From assembly GCA_963677825.2 (NCBI GenBank), contig CAXXEF010000001.1, forward strand, positions 2,108,001 to 2,172,000: DNA of 64,000 nucleotides. Reading direction: 5' to 3'. Positions 50,836 to 60,813 of the stretch are shown here, piece after piece. Position 1 is the stretch's first letter. Every line of letters starts with the position of its first letter. The stretch is from Sporobacter sp963677825. GTDB lineage: Bacteria > Bacillota > Clostridia > Oscillospirales > Oscillospiraceae. Under the pieces are notes generated by a model, which was given only the letters and a program-made list of their open reading frames with translations, ran no database searches and had not been told where the DNA came from. A program made the translations under genes and the position numbers.

Positions 50836-51618
50836 ATGACTTGTGAAACGGTAAAAGTCCGAAAAGGCGCCAAAATCGTTGATTTTATCGCGCTCGTTGT
50901 GCCTGCTGTAGTTCTGCTGACGGCGCTGGTGGGGTATTGGCAGTATTACTGTGTTAAAAACGACATCCCCACGTGGATGATCGCCAAGCCGTCCGATATT
51001 TTCGGTGCGCTCACCACAAGCTTCGGGGAAACGCTGCCGTATCTTCTGAGCACCTACGGCAATATTCTGATCGGTTTTATTATTGCTGTCGTTATCGGCT
51101 TGGCCCTGGCCATTATCCTGTCAAACAGCAAGGTTCTGGCAATGGCGATTACGCCGCTGATGGTCATTGTCTGCTGTGTGCCGATGGTGACGCTTGTCCC
51201 GCTTCTGCTTGTTATTATCGGGACCGGCAATACGCCGAAAATCATCACAATCGTCATCCAATGCTTCGCGCTCGTGACTATGAACGCCAGCGTCGGCTTC
51301 GCCAACGTTGACCCGGCCCGGCTGGAGCTGATGCAGTCTATGAAGGCCACGCGTTACCAGACCTTCCGGTACTGTATGCTGCCGGATGCCCTGCCCAGCA
51401 TCTTTACCGGCATTAAGCTCTCGAGCGTTTTAGCCATGATCTCCGGCGTTTCGGCTGAAATGAGCGGCGGCTCGGGCGGGCTCGGCAATCAGATCAGCTA
51501 TCTCGTCGGTTATTCCAGAATGCCCGAGGCTTTTAGCTGCATTCTTTACGTGGCGGTATTCGGACTGCTTCTCTACCTGGCTATATCGGTACTGGAGAAA
51601 AAGCTGACGAAAAGCTGA
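50836..51618 (+). CDS. SsuC/TauC-type ABC permease (second)
   Basis: A 260-residue permease with six membrane helices and the motif LELMQSMKATRYQTFRYCML, then PDALPSIFTGIKLSSVLAMI. AGGAGGTG precedes ATG 50836 by eight bases; GTG 50830 lies too close to that site. Together with the first permease it would make a heterodimeric channel. Confidence 0.86.
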   Translation: MTCETVKVRKGAKIVDFIALVVPAVVLLTALVGYWQYYCVKNDIPTWMIAKPSDIFGALTTSFGETLPYLLSTYGNILIGFIIAVVIGLALAIILSNSKVLAMAITPLMVIVCCVPMVTLVPLLLVIIGTGNTPKIITIVIQCFALVTMNASVGFANVDPARLELMQSMKATRYQTFRYCMLPDALPSIFTGIKLSSVLAMISGVSAEMSGGSGGLGNQISYLVGYSRMPEAFSCILYVAVFGLLLYLAISVLEKKLTKS

Positions 51619-51704
51619 GGCGACCGCAATCGGCGCTATGTGCTACATACCGAAAAATAACGGATACTTCCGTCATTAATAAAATATTGGAGGAGATTAA
51701 GAAA

Positions 51705-52850
51705 ATGAATAAGATGAAGAAGATTTTTGCCATTTTACTGGCGCTTTGCCTCACGCTCGCGCTCTTTGCCGGCTGCGGCAGCAAAACAGGGGGCGATGAA
51801 CCGTCCGCCAACCCGAGTTCCGACGTCTCCGCGCCGTCGGACGAGCTGTTTGAGGTCACGTGGGTATCACCCGCAGCGCTGGCATCCCTGGACTTCTGCT
51901 GGATGCATGTCGCCAGCGAGCTGGGCTATTTTGAAGACGAGGGCATTAAGGTCAACATCGTCGAGGATGTCAGCGGCGGCGACGCCAAGTATTTAGCGGC
52001 CGGCAGCGCCGATTTTGCCGGCACCTCGCCTGCGGTGGCGCTCTCAGCCGCCGATGTTGGCGCGGATAATATCACAGCTGTGTGCAACGTTGTTGTCAAC
52101 AACATCTTCGGTTTTGCCTACAATGCCGACAGCGGCATCTCTACCTGGGCCGACCTTGAGGGCAAGACGATCGCCACCTTGGCCGAATCCTTCCCGGCCC
52201 TGTTTGATCCCATCCTGATGGCTGCCGGCGTAGACCCGACCACCGTTAATTACGTTGTCTACGGCGCGGCGGAATATGAAGCGCTCAACAGCGGCGAGGC
52301 CGACGCGATGGGCACGTGGATCTCGGAGTACTACATGTGCCAGGGCATGGGATATGACACCTGGGGCTACTTAAACGGTAACGAGGTCCTCCCGCAGATT
52401 GCCAACTCCGTCTGGGTCAACAATGACTTTGCCGCCGAGAACCCAGATGTCGTCGAGGGCTTTGTCACAGCGGTTACGAAGGCCTGCTATTTCTGTTACC
52501 TCAATCCGGAAGCAGCCGCCGATATCACACTCCAGAAGTATCCGGAGATCGACATTTCGTGGGACGGCGCGGTTGGCGCGGTTGTCGGTAACGTTTACGG
52601 CATGATCGGCGCAACGGAAGACGACCAGAAGGCGCGTGTCGACGCGCACGAGATTGGTGTGTACGATATGGCTACGGTCCAGCAGACGATTGACAATCTC
52701 TTTAACGGCGGTGTCGTTAGCAAGGAAATGGCCGCGGCCGATTTCTATACGAACGATTATGTGGATACAACTTGGGATTACACCACCGTTCAGGCCGATT
52801 CCGACAGCTATACGTTCGGCTCTGTCGTCTATAGCGAAGCCAACAGCTAA
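51705..52850 (+). CDS. Sulfonate/nitrate-type substrate-binding lipoprotein (NMT1/SsuA-like)
   Basis: A 381-residue lipoprotein begun at ATG 51705 behind GGAGGAG, with lipobox LFAGC (Cys near residue 22). The mature part has TWVSPAALASLDFCWMHVAS, ELGYFEDEGIKVNIVEDVSG and GSADFAGTSPAVALSAADVG, the SsuA/TauA/ThiY pattern. It ends the transporter operon. Ligands of this family are small anionic or heterocyclic compounds; here the amidohydrolase substrate is the best guess. Confidence 0.88.
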   Translation: MNKMKKIFAILLALCLTLALFAGCGSKTGGDEPSANPSSDVSAPSDELFEVTWVSPAALASLDFCWMHVASELGYFEDEGIKVNIVEDVSGGDAKYLAAGSADFAGTSPAVALSAADVGADNITAVCNVVVNNIFGFAYNADSGISTWADLEGKTIATLAESFPALFDPILMAAGVDPTTVNYVVYGAAEYEALNSGEADAMGTWISEYYMCQGMGYDTWGYLNGNEVLPQIANSVWVNNDFAAENPDVVEGFVTAVTKACYFCYLNPEAAADITLQKYPEIDISWDGAVGAVVGNVYGMIGATEDDQKARVDAHEIGVYDMATVQQTIDNLFNGGVVSKEMAAADFYTNDYVDTTWDYTTVQADSDSYTFGSVVYSEANS

Positions 52851-52871
52851 GAAATTATTATTAATACAAAG

Positions 52872-52897
52872 CGCCCCGAATCATATGATTCGGGGCG
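52872..52897 (+). terminator. Hairpin after the transporter operon
   Basis: CGCCCCGAATC (52872-52882) pairs perfectly with GATTCGGGGCG (52887-52897). A second 9-bp hairpin follows at 52911-52943. The T-runs are weak, but the pair is in terminator position. Confidence 0.7.
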
Positions 52898-53081
52898 TCA
52901 GCCTGTCAAAGAACCCGGTCATGCACAAGCGTGAACCGGGTTCTGGGCGTATAAAGGTTTAAATATTGAGGAAATGAAACAAGAAATGCAGCATCAGCAA
53001 GGATAGCAAAAGAATGCCAAAAGGATGCCGATATTGCCAAGCGGCGGTGCTGAACATCGTCTTCTGATATACTTTTGAGGT

Positions 53082-53199
53082 GCCCCCGATTGGTGTACCG
53101 GTGAGATGGAGAGCAGGCCGCTGGTTTGAGCCGCTAAACAGCTCGCAAATAAGCCTACGGCGCCGGTGGATAGTAACAAAAGGCGCGGCGGGGGCGTTT
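53082..53199 (+). other. Possible structured RNA with terminator-like end
   Basis: GCCCCCG at 53082-53088 can pair with CGGGGGC at 53189-53195, closing about 100 bases of GC-rich, internally paired sequence, and TTTTG follows. It matches no riboswitch class I know. It may be an unrelated small RNA or chance pairing between the transporter operon and the B12-regulated operon. Confidence 0.3.
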
Positions 53200-53249
53200 T
53201 GTATTATATTCCGCTAAATTGTAAAATTTTTAGAATTAATAATTAAAGA

Positions 53250-53278
53250 TTGAAAGAAGGTTTATTCTGTGATAGATT
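53250..53278 (+). promoter_or_regulatory. Candidate promoter of the surface-protein operon
   Basis: TTGAAA (53250-53255) and TAGATT (53273-53278) with 17 bases between them, in an AT-rich stretch about 45 bases before the cobalamin riboswitch. Confidence 0.5.
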
Positions 53279-53324
53279 ATGAACAATAAAATATCATTTC
53301 AAGTGTCCTCTTTGGCGTACGGCC

Positions 53325-53490
53325 TATGGGGAAGAATAGGGAATCGGGTGTGAATCCCGAACGGTACCGCCGCTGTATGCGCTGAGGCCGCGCTCGTTGA
53401 CGAAAGTCAGTCACTGGGAAACTGGGAAGACAGAGTGCGTGTCGTAGGAGGAAACTCCATAAGTGCGAGTCAGAAGACCTGCTAAGAAAT
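53325..53490 (+). promoter_or_regulatory. Cobalamin riboswitch controlling the SLH/transcobalamin-like operon
   Basis: AGGGAATCGGGTGTGAATCC, CCGCCGCTGTATGCGCTGAG, AGTCACTGGGAAACTGGGAA and GAGTCAGAAGACCTGC appear in the correct order and spacing for a cobalamin riboswitch. A terminator at 53546 follows. The outer boundaries are approximate. Confidence 0.93.
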
Positions 53491-53545
53491 GGCTCTGCAT
53501 GCATTGGTTGTGCGCTAAAGACGGAGCATATAGGAACACAGATAT

Positions 53546-53588
53546 ACGGCTGTGGCGATCATTTTGATTGCTACAGCCGTTTTTTTGC
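53546..53588 (+). terminator. Riboswitch-controlled terminator
   Basis: ACGGCTGTGGCGATC (53546-53560) pairs with 53566-53580 and is followed by a run of seven T residues. It would stop transcription before the downstream genes when the aptamer is occupied. Confidence 0.9.
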
Positions 53589-53643
53589 TTTTATGCAGAT
53601 ATTAGCAGATACGTCTGTTTATTGTTGAAACGGAAGTGGCAAT

Positions 53644-53802
53644 ATGAGAGCTCAGGAGCCTGAGAAACGGCTAGTACTGAATGAGCAAGAACAGCGGCTT
53701 ATTCAAATGATTCGAGATATAAAATATGGAGAACTACATATTTTTATTTCCGACGGCAAACCGGTGCGGGCGGAAGAAATTAAAAAGAGTATAAAGCTTT
53801 AA
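53644..53802 (+). CDS. YezD-like small protein (DUF2292)
   Basis: A 52-residue protein read from ATG 53644. The segment QRLIQMIRDIKYGELHIFIS, DGKPVRAEEIKK is the pattern of DUF2292/YezD proteins (I-x-Y-G-x-x-x-x-x-x-x-D-G-K). In Bacillus, YezD-like proteins are linked to sulfur and cobalamin-related regulons; their function is not known. It lies directly behind the riboswitch terminator, so its expression should depend on B12 supply. A terminator follows it. Confidence 0.7.
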   Translation: MRAQEPEKRLVLNEQEQRLIQMIRDIKYGELHIFISDGKPVRAEEIKKSIKL

Positions 53803-53823
53803 GTTTGAACTGACCGAAAAACG

Positions 53824-53884
53824 GAGGTTCAGCAAGCATCAGGACTTCAATCGGGTCCTATGTCTGCTGGGCCTCTTTTTTTGC
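53824..53884 (+). terminator. Intrinsic terminator between YezD-like gene and SLH gene
   Basis: GAGGTTCAGCA pairs with TGCTGGGCCTC (two G-U pairs) and a run of ten T residues follows. Expression of the downstream operon needs read-through of this site or a promoter between 53885 and 54028, which I cannot identify with confidence. Confidence 0.8.
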
Positions 53885-54028
53885 CGACGCCGGGCTTTTA
53901 AATTATGCCCTTGAGACGGGATGTGCCCGATAACACGCGATCAATAAGCCAAACTTCGCGGAAGAGATAAATACCGTGCCGACGCTACACAGCGTTCTAA
54001 TAGATAAATTATTTAAGGAGACATGTAG

Positions 54029-57000
54029 ATGAAAAAATTACTTGCAATTCTACTTGCGATGATGATGGTGGTCTCGGTATTGCCAACCTCCGCGCTGGCG
54101 GCAGGAGAAACGGCCGAGGCACCAAGCTTCACGACCGACCTGAACGAAACAGAGGTCACTTACACGCAGGGCGAAACGCCAGCGGACTTGGAGGTCGCCG
54201 CAAGTGTGACGGACGGCGGCTCGATTACTTATCAGTGGTTTTCCAGCACCACGAACAGCACAGATGACGGCAGTGTGCTGCCTGGAGAAACCGGTACGAC
54301 CTATACGCCGTTAACGACCAGCATCGGCACGACCTATTACTATGTCGTCGCCACCAACACGCTGGACGAAGCCACCGCGACGGCCACGAGCAGTGTGGCG
54401 TGCGTGACGGTCGAGGAATTCTCCTATTATGTGAATTTCGAAGTCAATGAGGCGACCTATAACGCCACGATCAAGGATGATTGGCTTTCGATTGATGCGG
54501 ACGGGGATGGTCATGCCTGGTATTGGAAAGACCGATATCTGTCATGGTCTTATGATGATGACGAGAGTCTCACGCCCGACAACTATCTGATTTCACCGAT
54601 CATAACGGTGCCTAACTCCATTGATAAAATAAACGTAGCTTGGCATATACAAGCGGAGGATGCCGAATATTCTGCGGATAATTATGCGGTTTATGCTGTC
54701 GCAGCCGGCGACACAACGGCCGGGGATATCTCAGCACAGATACCGATTTTTGAAGAGATGCTCACCGCGTCGGCAGCCGCGAAACAGTCGAGAACGGTAT
54801 ATGAGATCGACGTTACGGGCTTTACGGGGCAGCAGATCCGGATTGTCTTCAGACATTATGATTGTAACGGCGACGATGGCACGGGCATCAAGCTATATGA
54901 TCTATCGGTAGACAAGTTTGTATCCCCAACAACGCCGGTATTCTCTACCGACCTGAGCACAGATGCAGTCTCCTATGAGGTCGGCGAAACAGCGGTGACG
55001 CCGTTGACAGTCACAGCCGGCGTAACGGACGGCGGCACCGTCACATATCAGTGGTATTCCAACACGACGAACAGCCCGACGGGCGGCACGTCTGTCGGGA
55101 CAGGCGCGACCTATACGCCGCCAACGGAGACCGTCGGCACGACGTATTACTATGTTGTGGCTACGAATGCGCTAGGGACAAGCACGGCGACTGCTACGAG
55201 CAGCGTCGCGTGCGTGACGGTAACGGAAGCGACGGTGCAGGTCATGCTTACCGCGCAGGACGACGGTGTTTTTCTGTTCGCGCCCCAGTCTGTTTCGGTC
55301 ACCTCGGACCTTGCTGAGAGCTACGGTTATTCGGACAGTGTAAACGTCGTGTCGGCGCTGGACGTGCTTGTCCGCGCGCATGAAATCAAATATGGTGAGA
55401 GCTTTACACAGGCCACGGCGGCCGACTATCTCGTTATTAGCGAAGCCGGCGGCATTACAAAGAGCTTTGGCGTCGAGACGATGTCGGTGGGCTTTGCCGT
55501 TAACGGGATTTCGCCCAACGACGGGGTGTATGTCGAACAATATAACGGCAATACCGGCTACACCATACAGCAGGCTGTAATCCAGACAGAAGATCTAGTG
55601 GAATTTTACTTCTTAGAAGACGCTACCTGGATGGATCAGTATGCGTGGTTCGTCCGGTACGGTGCTATGTCCGACAGTATTGTGGCTGTCGTTGACAGAG
55701 CTGAAAACCTGGCGCTGCATGGCTACTATATCGGGTTTTATGGTTGTAACTACTCATCCCTGGCCGAGGCGGCTGCCGATAAGGGCGTCGCTATTGAGGA
55801 TGCCCAGCTTGCGCTTGTCGATCCGTCAACCGGCGCTTTGACAGACATCCCTGGTGCGGTTACGGACGAAAACGGCAATGCTGTTTTTACATTCACCGAG
55901 ACCGGCAGCTATCTGCTGACGGCCTATATGCCCCAGCAGGCGATTGATGACTATAGCGCCTCTCCGGTTATTTTGCCGCTGGCAGAGGTGACGGTTGTAC
56001 TGAACTCTGCGCCGGTAATTACGTCGGGTGCTATTAACCCCATTAAAGCGAATGTGAATCCCGACGAGGCATATACGCTGGATCTCTCGACGGTTTTTGA
56101 AGACGTAGACAAAGATCCGCTGACGTATAGCGTTTCGGTTAATGGTGCGCCGGCCGTCAGTGCGGCTGCCGACTATAGCTATACACCGCCCGGTACTGAT
56201 GAAACGACGCTGGTCTTCACCGCTAGTGACGGCAGGGCGGAATCCGCGGCCTATACCGTCAACCTGACGGTCGGCGAAACGACACCGCTGACTTTTAGGG
56301 TGTCGACATCTACAAACAGCGTTGTTTTCTATGCTACGACAGGCTTTGATGCCGACGGGTACGACCTGTATGACGCGTCCGCGCCGTTGACGGCCACAGA
56401 CGGCGGTGTTGTAGGCGGATATCATATCTATACGGTGCAAATCCCGGTCGCGGCAACGACGGTTAGCTTCCGCGGCACGGATAAAAACGGTAACGCGCTT
56501 GGTGGTATGAGTGTCGACGTGGCGCAGGCGGATGAAGGCGTTATCACCCTGCGCCAGCTTGAAGGCTGTGTCCAGATTAGCTCGCCGACGCCGGACAGCG
56601 GCTCGAAACCGACGGCGGATCAGGCTGTGTTCGTCGTACGCGACGCGGACAACAAGCTGGCGAGCCACGGCAGCACCTATGTGGACGGCAGCGGATACAC
56701 GCGCTATCGCTATCTGCTGTATGCCGGTGGCAACGCCGAGCTGTACATGTATTCGGCCGTCCCGGATGATGCTCTGTCTGAGGATTTCGGGATCAGTAAT
56801 TCTTCAACTAAAACAGTATTCGCGGATACGTCGGTCCTAACCAAATACCAGACGCTTCAGCGGCTGTACACTTATACGATCACCACACCAACAGGAGCTA
56901 CCGCGCAGGTGTTCAATCAGCTGCGCAACTTCAATACGGTGGAAATAGACGAGGCATCAAGCACGGATAATGGTGACGGCACAACAGACCACCTCTTCCG

Positions 57001-60000
57001 GCTGCCAGGAGGCAGCAGCAATCTGTCCTATCGCGTGTCCATGAGTGGGTATATAACGAAAGCCGGTTACCTTTCGCCCCTTTCTACGGACGGAAGCCTG
57101 ACGGTTGAATGGACCGATGGCGACGCATCACCGACGACCAGAGAAAACGACATCGCATACGCCTTCTTGGCGTCTTTTACAGAGGAAAGCCTGCTCTTGA
57201 ACGTCAATGCGCAGAACTACCTGGAGCTCGACACGGGCGATACGTATCGTCTGCGGGCATACCGAATCTGGGAGATCATCGACACGATAACGTCAAACAT
57301 CATGATCGAACCGGATTTCCACTATAACATCATATCCGGGCAGAACGTTGTATCGATTGATACAATCACCGATGGCAATGGCAACGCGACGGGCAACTGG
57401 CTGGATATCACGGCACTCAGCGAAGGTACGGCGATTATCGAGATCAGCTATAATGCGATCGATATCGGAGGTAATACCGCCAATAAGGGCGTTTACGCGG
57501 CCAGCGATCCGAATAGGACAGCACTGGTTGTCATAAAGGTCGGCGCAAACGGTTCGACGGAAATTGATCTTGGAATGAGTAGTACCCAGGTTGTCGATGC
57601 AGAAGAATTCACCTGCGACTGGGATGCCGAGTACGATACACTGTACTTCAGCGGCGCGTCGGGCAAATTCAGCTTCACGCCGAGCGCCAATGGCGGCATA
57701 ACTCAAGTCGAGGTACTTAATAACCCGGCGATAAACGGCTTGTGGATGACACTTACCCCATCAGAAGGTGTTTACACGGCAACGATCAAGCCGGGCAACA
57801 ATATCATTCGTGTCACCGCCGGGGACACGGTCGAATATCAAATCGTCCGCGGCGCTCGCTTGACGACGGTTATAGAAAACGTAACGTCACCGGGAGAAGA
57901 TATCCATACGGGCGACACCGTGAGCGTATCGTTTAACGGCCTATATATGCCAATTCCCAAGTTTAGCGGCATCTATAACCCCGCGTATGGTCCGCCACAT
58001 CATAAGATGATTTACACCATCCCGGAGGACGTCACCCTGATATCAACGGTATCGAATAATCAGTATAATCTCCAAGACAAAAACGGCCTTAGAGTCTCTG
58101 CCGATGAAGAGGGAACGTATACGCTCAGTAACGGCTTCATTTACTTTACAATGATGGGCAGCAGCGACCCGATCGGTGGACATCGGACACTCACAGACAA
58201 CGGCATAGGAGCGAATTTTAGCGCCGCGCAGACAAAGCATGTCAGGGATATCCTCCCGGATGTTGAGATAACAGTGACATCGGCCGTGGACAGTGTCATC
58301 GGGCTGATTGACGCCATCGGAATAGTGACGGCAGACAGTGCCGATGCCATCAGTGCCGCCAGAGACGCTTACGATCTGCTTAGTGACAGCGAAAAGGCGC
58401 AGGTGACCAATTACAGTACGCTGGTTGAGGCTGAAGATGCCTTCAGCCGTCTATTAGCCGAATCGGGCGCGACACCGGTGTTTACCGCTAACATTGGCGG
58501 GCAGATGACGACCTACAAGGTCGGTGACGCGGCATCCGCCATGCAGGTATCCGTTTCGGTTGCCGATCAGGGAGCACTGTCGTACCAATGGTACGTATCA
58601 TCACAACAAAGCAGCGGCTATTCGGCTGTATCCGGTGCGGTGACCGGGTCCTATACGCCGTCAACAACGACCCCAGGTACACGTTATTACAAGGTTGTTG
58701 TAACCAACACGTATGACGGCACAGACTATCCGGCCGAAAGCGGCGTGGAAGGCGTCATCGTCAGACCCGTTGTCGGCGGCACGGACATCACACATACGAC
58801 AAGTTATTATCCGACGACAGGCCTGAGTTTTAATATGGACGGCAAGGCGATCGCCGGCTATGTTACCGTCAGCTTCGAGGATTATGCCGTTCGGACAAGT
58901 GACCCGGGAGACATGCCGACACCGCTGGGCGTCTTGGTTTCCACGACCCGGGTGCCGTACGCCGAGGGGGATACAATCGCGACGGTTACCCTCCGCTTGC
59001 TTGATGCGCTTGATATTGAATATAGCCACTGGGGTACAGATTTACCAGATTCAGACTTTTATCTGGCAAAAATCCTGGATTTCTATCTCTCGGACGGCAC
59101 GCTCGTCAATTCGTTTGGTGAAACGTCCGCCGGCGCCGGGTCAGGCTGGATGATCACATGGAACAATTGGTTTATCAACAGGGGCGCCTCGAAATTTATG
59201 GTGGAAGACGGCGATATTGTCCGGTGGCAGTATACCTGTCAAACCGGTGCGGACATTGGCTGCGACTGGACAAACGGCAGCGCCGAAATCACCGGCTTGA
59301 GCTTTAAGAACAATTACGGAACGCTGTCACCAGCTTTCAATAACAATGAAACGGCGTATGTTTACACGATTCCTTCGACAGTAAGCAGCATCAGCTTGGA
59401 GGCGCTTCAGGAAAACTATTGGGCGATACTGACGTACACCAGTAACGGCGAGACATATAAACCTATGGCCAGCATTCCCGTTTCAAACGGAACGGTGATC
59501 CGTCTGGATTGTGGCTTCGCCAAATACTATGGGGACGACCCGACCGATACGGACTACTTGACGATCACCATTCAGGTAGAGGGAGAAGCGGCAGTAACAC
59601 CGGGCGGCACAGCAGACGATGCGATAAAAGTGACGGCCCAGCCCACAGTCACGAACGGCACAGCGTCTGCGTCCGTTGCAAAAGACGACGTGGACAACGC
59701 GATTGACGCGGCCGAGGAGGCGGGCGCCGGCGGCGTCAAGATCAGTGCGACAACGACGGAGAACGTTACAAAGTCGGCGGTGACGCTCGCGAGCGGCAGT
59801 GCGGCTGATATTGCAAACGCCGGACTGGGGCTGACGGTGGAGACATCAACAGGCACCCTCGCGTTCGATAATGACGCACTGGACAAAATCGGGGATGCTG
59901 GATCGGGCAACGCCGTGTTCACACTTGAAGCGCTCAATGCGGACGACTTGTCGGCAGCGAACAAGGCGCTTGTGGGTGAGCATCCGGTGTTTGACCTTGG

Positions 60001-60784
60001 CGTAACGGTCGGCGGCACGGCTGTGACGGACTTCGGTAGCGGTACGGTGACGGTCACGCTGCCGTATACGCCGGCTGACGGCGAGGATACGTCAAACCTG
60101 ACGGTCTACTATATCGACGACGACGGGAACGCCGTTAAGATGGTCGGTGCGTATTACGATGAAGGCGCCGGCATGATCGTGTTTGAGACGGATCACTTCT
60201 CGGTGTTTGCCGTTGTAAACGAGAACTGGACGAATCCGTTCAGTGATGTCCAGTCCACCGACTGGTTTTACGACGAAGTAATGTTCGTCGTTCAGCGTGC
60301 GCTGTTTAACGGCACAAGTACAACGACTTTTGAGCCAGCTGCTAAAACGAGTCGCGCGATGCTCGTTACGGTACTGTATCGGCTGGAGGGCAAGCCGGCT
60401 GTCACCGAGACAAATAGCTTTACGGATGTCGAGGCCGAGCAGTGGTACACGGATGCAGTCATCTGGGCCAATGCCAACGATATCGTTGACGGCTACGGCG
60501 GTGGAATATTTGGCACGAACGACGCGATCACGCGCGAGCAGATGGCCAAGATCTTATACAATTACGCAGTATACAAGGGCTACGACGTAACAGCGTCCGA
60601 CGATTTGACGGCCTTTAGCGATGCAGAAGATACAAGCGACTGGGCCGAAACGGCTATGCGCTGGGCCATCGCGGAAGGACTGATCAACGGTGTGACGCCC
60701 ACGACGCTCGATCCGTCGGGCAATGCCATCCGGGCGCAGGTGGCTACGATTCTTATGCGGTTTGTTGAAAACGTTATTGTGTGA
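54029..60784 (+). CDS. Giant SLH-anchored surface protein with Ig-like and DUF4430-like domains
   Basis: A 2251-residue secreted protein: signal peptide (1-25, ending ALAAG), Ig-like domain (about 31-128), choice-of-anchor-J-like domain (133-298, DADGDGHAWYW), second Ig-like domain (301-401), DUF4430-like domain (402-540), cadherin-like repeat (661-751), long beta-rich region, helical repeat (1420-1476), Ig-like domain (1481-1578), second DUF4430-like domain (1611-1748; VTLRLLDALDIEYSHWG, GWMITWNNWFINRGA, DGDIVRWQYTC), then three SLH repeats (2069-2251) for cell-wall attachment. DUF4430 is the fold of the transcobalamin C-terminal domain. The riboswitch upstream points to cobalamin binding. 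AAGGAGA precedes ATG 54029. Confidence 0.85.
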   Translation: MKKLLAILLAMMMVVSVLPTSALAAGETAEAPSFTTDLNETEVTYTQGETPADLEVAASVTDGGSITYQWFSSTTNSTDDGSVLPGETGTTYTPLTTSIGTTYYYVVATNTLDEATATATSSVACVTVEEFSYYVNFEVNEATYNATIKDDWLSIDADGDGHAWYWKDRYLSWSYDDDESLTPDNYLISPIITVPNSIDKINVAWHIQAEDAEYSADNYAVYAVAAGDTTAGDISAQIPIFEEMLTASAAAKQSRTVYEIDVTGFTGQQIRIVFRHYDCNGDDGTGIKLYDLSVDKFVSPTTPVFSTDLSTDAVSYEVGETAVTPLTVTAGVTDGGTVTYQWYSNTTNSPTGGTSVGTGATYTPPTETVGTTYYYVVATNALGTSTATATSSVACVTVTEATVQVMLTAQDDGVFLFAPQSVSVTSDLAESYGYSDSVNVVSALDVLVRAHEIKYGESFTQATAADYLVISEAGGITKSFGVETMSVGFAVNGISPNDGVYVEQYNGNTGYTIQQAVIQTEDLVEFYFLEDATWMDQYAWFVRYGAMSDSIVAVVDRAENLALHGYYIGFYGCNYSSLAEAAADKGVAIEDAQLALVDPSTGALTDIPGAVTDENGNAVFTFTETGSYLLTAYMPQQAIDDYSASPVILPLAEVTVVLNSAPVITSGAINPIKANVNPDEAYTLDLSTVFEDVDKDPLTYSVSVNGAPAVSAAADYSYTPPGTDETTLVFTASDGRAESAAYTVNLTVGETTPLTFRVSTSTNSVVFYATTGFDADGYDLYDASAPLTATDGGVVGGYHIYTVQIPVAATTVSFRGTDKNGNALGGMSVDVAQADEGVITLRQLEGCVQISSPTPDSGSKPTADQAVFVVRDADNKLASHGSTYVDGSGYTRYRYLLYAGGNAELYMYSAVPDDALSEDFGISNSSTKTVFADTSVLTKYQTLQRLYTYTITTPTGATAQVFNQLRNFNTVEIDEASSTDNGDGTTDHLFRLPGGSSNLSYRVSMSGYITKAGYLSPLSTDGSLTVEWTDGDASPTTRENDIAYAFLASFTEESLLLNVNAQNYLELDTGDTYRLRAYRIWEIIDTITSNIMIEPDFHYNIISGQNVVSIDTITDGNGNATGNWLDITALSEGTAIIEISYNAIDIGGNTANKGVYAASDPNRTALVVIKVGANGSTEIDLGMSSTQVVDAEEFTCDWDAEYDTLYFSGASGKFSFTPSANGGITQVEVLNNPAINGLWMTLTPSEGVYTATIKPGNNIIRVTAGDTVEYQIVRGARLTTVIENVTSPGEDIHTGDTVSVSFNGLYMPIPKFSGIYNPAYGPPHHKMIYTIPEDVTLISTVSNNQYNLQDKNGLRVSADEEGTYTLSNGFIYFTMMGSSDPIGGHRTLTDNGIGANFSAAQTKHVRDILPDVEITVTSAVDSVIGLIDAIGIVTADSADAISAARDAYDLLSDSEKAQVTNYSTLVEAEDAFSRLLAESGATPVFTANIGGQMTTYKVGDAASAMQVSVSVADQGALSYQWYVSSQQSSGYSAVSGAVTGSYTPSTTTPGTRYYKVVVTNTYDGTDYPAESGVEGVIVRPVVGGTDITHTTSYYPTTGLSFNMDGKAIAGYVTVSFEDYAVRTSDPGDMPTPLGVLVSTTRVPYAEGDTIATVTLRLLDALDIEYSHWGTDLPDSDFYLAKILDFYLSDGTLVNSFGETSAGAGSGWMITWNNWFINRGASKFMVEDGDIVRWQYTCQTGADIGCDWTNGSAEITGLSFKNNYGTLSPAFNNNETAYVYTIPSTVSSISLEALQENYWAILTYTSNGETYKPMASIPVSNGTVIRLDCGFAKYYGDDPTDTDYLTITIQVEGEAAVTPGGTADDAIKVTAQPTVTNGTASASVAKDDVDNAIDAAEEAGAGGVKISATTTENVTKSAVTLASGSAADIANAGLGLTVETSTGTLAFDNDALDKIGDAGSGNAVFTLEALNADDLSAANKALVGEHPVFDLGVTVGGTAVTDFGSGTVTVTLPYTPADGEDTSNLTVYYIDDDGNAVKMVGAYYDEGAGMIVFETDHFSVFAVVNENWTNPFSDVQSTDWFYDEVMFVVQRALFNGTSTTTFEPAAKTSRAMLVTVLYRLEGKPAVTETNSFTDVEAEQWYTDAVIWANANDIVDGYGGGIFGTNDAITREQMAKILYNYAVYKGYDVTASDDLTAFSDAEDTSDWAETAMRWAIAEGLINGVTPTTLDPSGNAIRAQVATILMRFVENVIV

Positions 60785-60813
60785 GCATGACCGCATCAAT
60801 GTAATTTGAAAAA

